DNA of 64,000 bases, taken from positions 1,240,001 to 1,304,000 of the forward strand of contig NZ_FWWR01000009.1 in assembly GCF_900176115.1 (NCBI RefSeq), given 5' to 3'. Positions 55,509-64,000 of this stretch are shown here, piece after piece. The position numbers and the translations under genes were made by a program. The stretch comes from Peptoniphilus asaccharolyticus DSM 20463. Lineage in GTDB: Bacteria; Bacillota; Clostridia; Tissierellales; Peptoniphilaceae. Numbering within the stretch: position 1 is the first letter of the stretch; every line of letters begins with the position of its first letter. Under the pieces are notes generated by a model. It was not told where the DNA came from and searched no databases. It worked only from the letters and a program-made list of their open reading frames with translations.

Positions 55509-56603
55509 ATGAAATTTGAAATGCCAAAATATCATCATCCAGATTTTGAACAAGAATTTTTAAAGCAAGCTCCAAATGTAACCTTGGAAGAAGTGCAAGT
55601 TGATGGGATAAGTCCAAGAAATTACCATGCTCTTTCAGTTTATCCTGAATACTTCAAGATAAATGGAAAATGGGTATTAGCAGCTCAATCAAGAATGGAT
55701 ACTGTATGCGTTGCAATCGACACACCAGGTGAAGAAAGTGTAAACATAGTAGAATTCCGTAACTTGAAAAAAGGCGATAAAGTAGTAATAGGACGTACTG
55801 AAGATGCATCTGAAGGTATTTACGTTTGGACACAAGGTTTCTTGGCAGCAGATGAAAACACAGACACTTTTGCCTTCCGTTCAGGACGTTCAAGAGAAAC
55901 AGCATTCTCTATAGATTACGATACTCTATATGAAGTTTTAAAATATGAAAAAGAACACAATGGATACGTAACTCTAATAGTAGGTTCAGCACTTTCTCTT
56001 GATACAGATTCAAGAAATGCATTAGCAAGACTTATAAGAAATGGATTCGTTCAAGCAATTTTCTGCGGAACAGAAACAGCAGCATTTGACCTTGAAAAAG
56101 GATTGTTCAACACTTCTTGGGGTCAAGAACACTTTGAAAAAGAACAAAACACAACTAGAAACTTATTTGAAACATTAAACTTAGCAAGAAAATATGGTTC
56201 TACAAAAGCTCTTGTAGAGTCAGGACTTGTAAAAGACGGTTTCATAAAAGCATGTGTGGAAATGGATGTGCCATTTGTTATAGCGGGAACTATTCGTGAT
56301 AGATTAGGATTACCTGAAACTATTAATAACGTATACGAAGCACAAAACACTATGAGATCACACGCAAGAAAGACTTCAACAATCATAATGATGTCAGCAA
56401 TATTGTTTACTATAGCAACAGGAAACATGACACCATCATACAATGTATTCGATGGAGAAGTAAGACCTGTTTATATGTACACAATAGATATACAAGAATT
56501 CGCAGTTAACAAGTTATCAGACAGAGGAACAGTAACGGCTGTTTCAATGGTAACTAACGTACAAGACTTTATACGAAATGTAGATAGAGCACTTAACGGT
56601 TAA
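55509..56603 (+). CDS. LOR/SDH-type protein, ornithine cyclodeaminase-like, subunit 2
   Basis: The 364-residue paralogue of the preceding gene starts at ATG 55509 after AGGAGGAG. Corresponding segments are VQAIFCGTETAAFDLEKG, FVIAGTIRDRLGLPETINN and MSAILFTIATGNMTPS. The strongly conserved IRDDGPLPEV of the family is altered to IRDRLGLPET, and GNAxxxHD to GTETAAFD. It may therefore have a structural or regulatory role beside subunit 1, or a different substrate. Confidence 0.7.
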   Translation: MKFEMPKYHHPDFEQEFLKQAPNVTLEEVQVDGISPRNYHALSVYPEYFKINGKWVLAAQSRMDTVCVAIDTPGEESVNIVEFRNLKKGDKVVIGRTEDASEGIYVWTQGFLAADENTDTFAFRSGRSRETAFSIDYDTLYEVLKYEKEHNGYVTLIVGSALSLDTDSRNALARLIRNGFVQAIFCGTETAAFDLEKGLFNTSWGQEHFEKEQNTTRNLFETLNLARKYGSTKALVESGLVKDGFIKACVEMDVPFVIAGTIRDRLGLPETINNVYEAQNTMRSHARKTSTIIMMSAILFTIATGNMTPSYNVFDGEVRPVYMYTIDIQEFAVNKLSDRGTVTAVSMVTNVQDFIRNVDRALNG

Positions 56604-56620
56604 AGTTAGGAGGGATTACT

Positions 56621-57553
56621 ATAAAAAAGATAGTTTTAGCATTAGGTGGTAATGCTTTAGGAAATTCACCACAAGAACAAAAGGATGCCGTAAAAGGTAC
56701 TGCTAAGTCAATAGTAGACTTAGTTGAACAAGGAAATAAAGTAATAATTTCACACGGAAATGGACCACAAGTTGGGATGATAAACTTAGCTATGGAAACA
56801 GCTTCAAAATCAGAAGCTAACACTCCAAGCATGCCTTTCCCAGAATGTGGAGCTATGAGCCAAGGATATATAGGATATCATCTTCAAAACTCAATTGAAA
56901 ATGAATTAAATAAGAGAAATATGAAAGTTGATGTAGTTTCTCTTGTAACTCAAGTTTTAGTAGACAAAGATGACCCTGCATTTGAAAATCCTACTAAACC
57001 AATAGGTTCATTCTATTCAAAAGAAGAAGCTGAAAAACTAATGGAAACAGGACTTGTATTTAAAGAAGATGCAGGACGTGGATACCGTAGAGTTGTTCCA
57101 TCACCAAAGCCAATAGATATAGTTGAAAAAAATTCAGTGGAACTTCTTTATAACAACTCAACAATAGTAGTAGCTGCAGGCGGCGGCGGAATCCCAGTAG
57201 TAGATGAAGCTGGAGTATACGTTGGCGTTCCAGCGGTTATAGACAAAGATTTTACAACTGCCAAATTGGCTGAACTTGTTGATGCAGACACTTTGATAAT
57301 CTTGACAGCTGTAGAAAAAGTTGCGATTAAATTTGGTACACCAGAAGAAGAATGGCTTGGCGAAATGACTGTTGAGCAAGCAGAAAAATATATAGAACAA
57401 AAAGAATTTGCCGAAGGTTCAATGAAACCTAAAGTTGAAGCTGCGTTGGGCTTTGTAAAATCTAAAGAGAATAGAACAGCTATAATCACTTCTCTTGAAA
57501 AAGCACTTGAAGGATTAGAAGGAAAGACAGGAACGTGGATTAAACAAAGCTAA
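56621..57553 (+). CDS. arcC: Carbamate kinase with ATA start codon
   Basis: The 310-residue enzyme makes ATP from carbamoyl phosphate. KIVLALGGNALGNSPQEQ opens it; VIISHGNGPQVGMI and VVAAGGGGIPVV are typical. The frame begins at ATA 56621, six bases after AGGAGGG (56608-56614). No ATG, GTG or TTG exists in frame before codon 53, which would remove the phosphate-binding loop. Either ATA is used as a rare start or a recent ATG to ATA change has crippled the gene. Confidence 0.88.
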   Translation: MKKIVLALGGNALGNSPQEQKDAVKGTAKSIVDLVEQGNKVIISHGNGPQVGMINLAMETASKSEANTPSMPFPECGAMSQGYIGYHLQNSIENELNKRNMKVDVVSLVTQVLVDKDDPAFENPTKPIGSFYSKEEAEKLMETGLVFKEDAGRGYRRVVPSPKPIDIVEKNSVELLYNNSTIVVAAGGGGIPVVDEAGVYVGVPAVIDKDFTTAKLAELVDADTLIILTAVEKVAIKFGTPEEEWLGEMTVEQAEKYIEQKEFAEGSMKPKVEAALGFVKSKENRTAIITSLEKALEGLEGKTGTWIKQS

Positions 57554-57604
57554 CATTCTAAATTTATATGGCAAAAATATATAAATTCTAGAACATATAT
57601 AAAG

Positions 57605-57628
57605 CCCGGGAGCAGTCCTGGGTTTTTT
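57605..57628 (+). terminator. arcC operon terminator
   Basis: CCCGGGA (57605-57611) pairs with TCCTGGG (57616-57622) around GCAG, followed by TTTTTT. IS30 copy D is inserted 5 bp beyond. Confidence 0.88.
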
Positions 57629-57633
57629 ATTTA

Positions 57634-58750
57634 GATAATTTATCATAACAAGTGCAACATAAATAAACTCATAGCTAATCAGCTGTGTTAATATGTAAGT
57701 GACCAAACAAAACATATTAAAAGGAGTGATTAACTATGAGCTATAACCATCTTACCATAGAAGAAAGATCTTGTATTTACCAATTTTTAAATTTAGGAAT
57801 GAGTATAAGGAAAATTGCACAAGCACTTAAAAGGTCACCTAGTACAATATCTAGAGAAATTAAAAGAAATTCATCTAAGATAAAAGTTAGTAGGGGAAGT
57901 TACACTAAGTACTTTCCGATAAAGGCAAATGATAAATATATTGATAGAAGAAAAGACTGCCATAGAAAAAGTAAATTTTCTAAAGATGTTATTGATTATT
58001 TAACTGTAAAGATTAACGAACATTGGTCCCCTGAACAAATATCAAATAGAAACACAAATGAGATTCATGAATTACCATCTACATCAACGATATATAGAAT
58101 GATACACGCCAAAAAGCTGCCAAAAACTAGTATGAAAAATTTGAGAAGAAAAGCTAAATTTAAAAGGCCAGCAGAAAAAAGAGGAAAATTCAATGATAAA
58201 GGTAGAACAATTAAGAAAAGACCTAAAGAGATATACAGAAGGCAAGAATTAGGCCACTGGGAAGCAGATACAGTGGAATCAGGCAGATTAGATCATAAAA
58301 GGAAAAGTAGATGTTGTTTCGTAACTTTAGCAGAAAGAAAATCTAGATATTATATAGCAATCCTAGTTGAAAATAGAAAGTCGGAAAGCGTAACACCAGC
58401 AATAATAAATGCATTAAAAGATTATCCAAAAGAATTAGTAAAAACAATAACCTTTGATAGAGGTAAAGAATTTTCAGAATTTGAGAAAATAAGAAAAAGA
58501 ATTAGGATGCAAAACTTATTTTTGTGATCCCTATTGTGCATGGCAAAAAGGTACAAATGAAAATAGTAACGGACTTTTGAGGGAGTTTTATCCTAAGGGT
58601 ATGGATTTATCAGAAGTGAATATTGATGAATTAAATTATAACTTAAGTTTAATGAATAATAGACCTAGAAAATGTATAAAATATAAAACACCTAAAGAAG
58701 AACTTTTTGGTCTCTTACCATAGGTGTTGCATTTGATTTGACAATTCGTC
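57634..58750 (+). mobile_element. IS30-family element copy D
   Basis: The element is 1117 bp, with duplication TTTA at 57630-57633 and 58751-58754. It lies behind the arcC terminator and breaks no gene. The one extra base relative to copies B and C is in its transposase gene. Confidence 0.93.
57736..58723 (+). pseudogene. IS30-family transposase, frameshifted (copy D)
   Basis: An added A near 58490 (AAAATAAG for AAAATAG) shifts the frame after FEKI, so it stops at 58527. The codons for the third catalytic residue (NENSNGLL) follow out of frame. Confidence 0.92.
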
Positions 58751-58913
58751 TTTACATAAAAATTAACTTTATCCTTATATTAGGCTCTATGTCAAATATT
58801 GGGGAGGCTCGTTAACTCGAGTTTCTTTCTTTATGTAAAAATGGGCACATAGACGCTAATAAAGATATCAAAACTAAAATAGCAAAAAACAACTAAAAAT
58901 AAGCATAGCAAAT

Positions 58914-58931
58914 AAAACCCCTAGGGGTTTT
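58914..58931. terminator. Palindromic terminator-like sequence in ISL3 copy 2
   Basis: AAAACCCCTAGGGGTTTT lies downstream of the transposase gene, as in copy 1. Confidence 0.5.
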
Positions 58932-58956
58932 GCAAATTTTCCCGTTTTCCTAATCT

Positions 58957-60153
58957 CTACTTACATGAAAACATAATTCTTTTTCTAAACAAGTCAAAAT
59001 TTCTCATACCAAAACAATTTCTTTTTAATGTTTTTATCTTTGTATGAGTTCCTTCAAGAGGTCCATTTGACCAAGAGTAATCAAATGAATTACATATTTC
59101 TTCAAACCAGTTATTAAAAGAAGTGATACAAGATTTAAATTCTTTTAATTTTGATTCATCTGCTCTTTTTATCCATTCTCTTAAAGCTTTTTTAGCTCTA
59201 GTTTTGTTTGGCTGACTAAGTACATACTGGTACCCACAGGGCACACAGTAGAACAATTCTTTTAACTTGTATGCTTCTTTTAATTCCTTGTTCAGTTCAA
59301 TCATAAGTGATACTTCATTAGCTTGTTCTGAAGTTAGCTTAGAGGCAGGTTTTGTAATTAAACTCTTACTTCTTTTAAAATATTTCCTAAGCTTTGATGA
59401 TACATCCTTTTGTATTCTCTTTCTAACATTTTCTAATGCCCAGGATACTTGTCTTATGAAGTGGTACCTATCTATGATATGTATTGCGTTTTTAAAGAAT
59501 GATTTCTTAACTGATTTAAATGTTTTAGACATATCACTTACAAAAAATTTTACTTCGTTTCTTTCTTTGTTTGGTATCTTTTCAAAGTACCCATACAATG
59601 TATTCTTATCTCTTGATGGTAAGATATCTATGATAGAGTGTTTAGATCCATCAAGAAGAGAAGTCTGATACCTGTTATTACCACTATCACCTTTAAATTC
59701 GTCTATACATAATACTTCTGATAGCCTATCTCTAGAAGCACTTAAACAATTTAAAATTCTTAATACTGTGTTTGAAGAAACATTATACCTATTAGCAATA
59801 GAAGATATAGAATAAATCTCATCAAACTCAGAAACAATAGCAAAAACAAGTCTATTGGTCATAGTATGACCTTTGGCAATAAAATCAAGATTCCTCTCAA
59901 AACGAGAACCACAAGACTTACAATCATATCTAGTTTTCTTTAAGAAAATCAAAGATTTCTTACCTCGGATGTGAGTATCCCTAATCTTTTGAATTCTATG
60001 ATCATGAACCCAAATCTTTTTAGAACCACAATGAGGACAAATAGACATCTTAGAAACAGAAGCGTGAACATTAACAAAATTATTACTCTCATCAACACTA
60101 TCAAAAACTACATCTTTAAAACCAAACAAATTCATGATATTATTATTTTGCAC
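58957..60153 (-). CDS. ISL3-family transposase
   Basis: The 398-residue transposase has an N-terminal zinc finger (CPHCGSKKIW, CKSCGSRF), an HTH (ISSIANRYNVSSNTVLRIL) and a DDE domain (CIDEFKGDSG, FFVSDMSKTFKSV, and Glu in SNGPLEGTHTKIKTLKR). The frame is uninterrupted. Confidence 0.95.
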   Translation of the reverse strand: MQNNNIMNLFGFKDVVFDSVDESNNFVNVHASVSKMSICPHCGSKKIWVHDHRIQKIRDTHIRGKKSLIFLKKTRYDCKSCGSRFERNLDFIAKGHTMTNRLVFAIVSEFDEIYSISSIANRYNVSSNTVLRILNCLSASRDRLSEVLCIDEFKGDSGNNRYQTSLLDGSKHSIIDILPSRDKNTLYGYFEKIPNKERNEVKFFVSDMSKTFKSVKKSFFKNAIHIIDRYHFIRQVSWALENVRKRIQKDVSSKLRKYFKRSKSLITKPASKLTSEQANEVSLMIELNKELKEAYKLKELFYCVPCGYQYVLSQPNKTRAKKALREWIKRADESKLKEFKSCITSFNNWFEEICNSFDYSWSNGPLEGTHTKIKTLKRNCFGMRNFDLFRKRIMFSCK

Positions 60154-60437
60154 TTATATGCACCTCCAAGCTTTGTTGTTGGTTACTTAAAGTTTAGGAC
60201 TAAAAGCGTATAAGTGCAATTTTTTTGCATAAAAATATCTGTTAGAGATTTACTCCCCAACAGATATTATAGAGCCTTATATTATAACAATAATAATATA
60301 TAAATTTGATAACCTATGACTTGTTAATGTCAAATGTTAAAAGGGTAAATATATTAAGTAATGCGCTACGATATTAAAGTAAGATAAATTTATCAAGAAA
60401 AACTATTTGTAAAAATATATACTTATCATAATTAAAG

Positions 60438-60446
60438 TGATATAAT
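60438..60446 (+). promoter_or_regulatory. Extended -10 promoter for the V-ATPase operon
   Basis: TGATATAAT gives a consensus -10 box with the TGn extension, 44 bp before the first V-ATPase gene. No convincing -35 box was found. The rest of 60285-60489 is AT-rich without other signals. Confidence 0.5.
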
Positions 60447-60489
60447 TTTTAAGATAGATAATTATAAAACTGATATAGGAGGTGGAAGA

Positions 60490-60796
60490 ATGGCTAGTGC
60501 AATTGAACGCATTGTTGAGAAAGAAAAATTGGCTGACGAGCAATTGATTGATGCAAAAAAAGAATCTGAAAAGATATTGAAAGAAGCTAAAGCTAAAGCC
60601 GAAAATTTGAAACAAGAAATATCAGAAAAAAGTGAAAATTTGAGGAGTCAAAAAATTCAAGAAGCTTCGCAAAAAGCTGAGTCGTTAAGGACGCAGATTC
60701 TTGAAAAGGGTAAGGAAAAAGCTAATAAAATTTCGCAAATTGACAAACAAAAGCTAAATCAATTGGCGGATATGATTGTAGATAAGGTCGTGAAAC

Positions 60797-60810
<14 letters not shown>
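60490..60810 (+). CDS. V-type ATPase subunit G/H (peripheral stalk)
   Basis: The 106-residue, Lys/Glu/Ala-rich protein is predicted to be one long coiled coil (about 5-95), the form of the V-ATPase stator subunit called NtpF, AhaH or G. AGGAGG precedes ATG 60490. Its end overlaps ntpI by 14 bp. Confidence 0.83.
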
Positions 60811-63219
<2,409 letters not shown>

Positions 63220-63229
63220 GGAGGATGTA

Positions 63230-63799
63230 GTGTCAAATATAGAAACTTTACTTGAAAAAATAGAAGCTGATTCTAAGAGAGAACAGCAAAGTATCATTGA
63301 CGCTGCAAAACAAAAAGCCGAAGAAATAGTAAAAAAAGCTGAAATAGAATCTCAAGAGAAAGCTGAGTTGCTTCTAAAAAAAACAGATTTAGAAGTTGAA
63401 AATTTAATTGAAAAAGCAACAGGAAGAGCTGAATTAGAAGCAAGAGATGAAATTTTGAAGAGAAAACAAGGCGTACTTGAAGAAGTTATAGAATTAGCCG
63501 TAGATAAATTAAATAATATGTCTGATAAAGATTATTTAGATTATATAGAAAAAGAAGTAGGCGAAGTTAAACTAAGTGAAAATGCCGAGTTAAAAGTAAT
63601 GTCTAAATATAGAGAATATATTTTTGAAAATTTCAAAGGGATTAAAGTAAGTGAAGAAAGTGTAAATTCGGGATTTGCAGTTCAAGATGGCAACATTTTG
63701 TATAACAATGATTTTGCAGGAGTTATAGAAAATAACAGAAGTGATATAGAAAATTTAATTTACAAACAATTATTTTCAGATGAAAATTTAAACAAATAG
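63230..63799 (+). CDS. ntpE: V-type ATPase subunit E
   Basis: The 189-residue stalk subunit starts at GTG 63230 after AAGGAGGA. A long N-terminal helix rich in Glu, Lys and Ala (about 1-95) precedes a compact C-terminal domain, the usual E-subunit layout. Confidence 0.9.
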   Translation: MSNIETLLEKIEADSKREQQSIIDAAKQKAEEIVKKAEIESQEKAELLLKKTDLEVENLIEKATGRAELEARDEILKRKQGVLEEVIELAVDKLNNMSDKDYLDYIEKEVGEVKLSENAELKVMSKYREYIFENFKGIKVSEESVNSGFAVQDGNILYNNDFAGVIENNRSDIENLIYKQLFSDENLNK

Positions 63800-63808
63800 G
63801 AGGTAGGT

Positions 63809-64000
63809 ATGGATAGAAACGAATTTGTTCAGCCGTCCGTCACTACCAGAATTTTTGAAAAATCACTTTTAAATAAGTCTGATTTTGAAAGATTGATAGA
63901 AAGTGCTGATATAGAAGATGCTATAAGAGCACTACAAGAAACGAAATATAAAGAAGAAGTCTCAAAGCTTGTAAAAGCTCAAAACTATGAAGAAGCTCTC
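63809..64000 (+). CDS. ntpC: V-type ATPase subunit C (3' end outside window)
   Basis: Sixty-four codons are visible from ATG 63809 (AGGAGG upstream). FVQPSVTTRIFEKSLLNKSDFERLI matches the start of the AC39/C-type central-rotor connector, and its place after ntpE fits the E. hirae order. The rest is beyond the window. Confidence 0.8.
   Translation, partial: MDRNEFVQPSVTTRIFEKSLLNKSDFERLIESADIEDAIRALQETKYKEEVSKLVKAQNYEEAL

Larger units (their letters stand above)
58783..60276 (-). mobile_element. ISL3-family element copy 2, complete
   Basis: The element is 1494 bp with inverted repeats GGCTCTAT...GGGGAG at both ends. The 8-bp duplication TTATATTA lies at 58775-58782 and 60277-60284. It is intact and could supply transposase to copy 1. 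IS30 copy D ends 32 bp to its left. Confidence 0.95.

Overview
The window is AT-rich DNA from a low-GC Gram-positive anaerobe. The yybS-gdpP-rplI-dnaB block, AGGAGG-type ribosome binding sites, a fused larC, a Na+-type V-ATPase, a K+-dependent membrane pyrophosphatase and AGCS-type symport all fit a peptide- or amino-acid-fermenting Firmicute. Tissierellia (Peptoniphilus-like) is my best guess, but I could not test it. No rRNA, tRNA or CRISPR array was recognised.

Layout. (1) 1-8351: the downstream part of a bacterial-microcompartment (BMC) type catabolic operon: alcohol dehydrogenase, PocR-domain sensor, AraC-type regulator, S-adenosylmethionine synthetase, membrane protein, PduL, EutJ and EutE/PduP-like aldehyde dehydrogenase. 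It ends at a perfect 26-bp inverted repeat. Shell genes and the signature enzyme must lie upstream. (2) 8500-16356: a dead threonine operon on the minus strand, lysC-asd-hom-thrC-thrB, with about a dozen stops, indels and deletions. hom is split by an ISL3 element that itself carries an IS30 element. (3) 16357-22014: a nucleoside deoxyribosyltransferase gene, a 5-oxoprolinase operon (pxpA, NRAMP-like transporter, pxpB, pxpC), and iclR-msrC on the other strand. (4) 22130-30054: housekeeping genes yybS, gdpP, rplI, dnaB, uppP, secG and hppA. (5) 30059-36084: an IS30 copy, then small membrane, transport and envelope genes. (6) 36222-45537: a nickel-pincer cofactor locus (larE-larB-larC) with an ECF S component, a methyltransferase and a nickel/peptide-type ABC importer. 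It is preceded by a structured leader and an intrinsic terminator. (7) 45536-57628: a double-HTH AraC regulator divergent from an operon encoding ornithine carbamoyltransferase, an AGCS symporter, a gate-domain membrane protein split by IS30, a ClpB-like ATPase with a degenerate second ATPase site, two LOR/SDH-type (ornithine cyclodeaminase-like) proteins, and carbamate kinase with an ATA start. (8) 57634-60276: another IS30 next to an intact ISL3. (9) 60490-64000: the start of a Na+-type V-ATPase operon.

How the genes work together. Region 7 reads as citrulline to ornithine plus carbamoyl phosphate, ATP from carbamoyl phosphate, and ornithine to proline plus ammonia. The Na+ V-ATPase, the probably Na+-pumping pyrophosphatase and the AGCS symporter suggest Na+-based energetics. 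Regions 2 and 7 both show IS activity. All functional calls come from recognising motifs and family resemblance by eye; no database search was possible.
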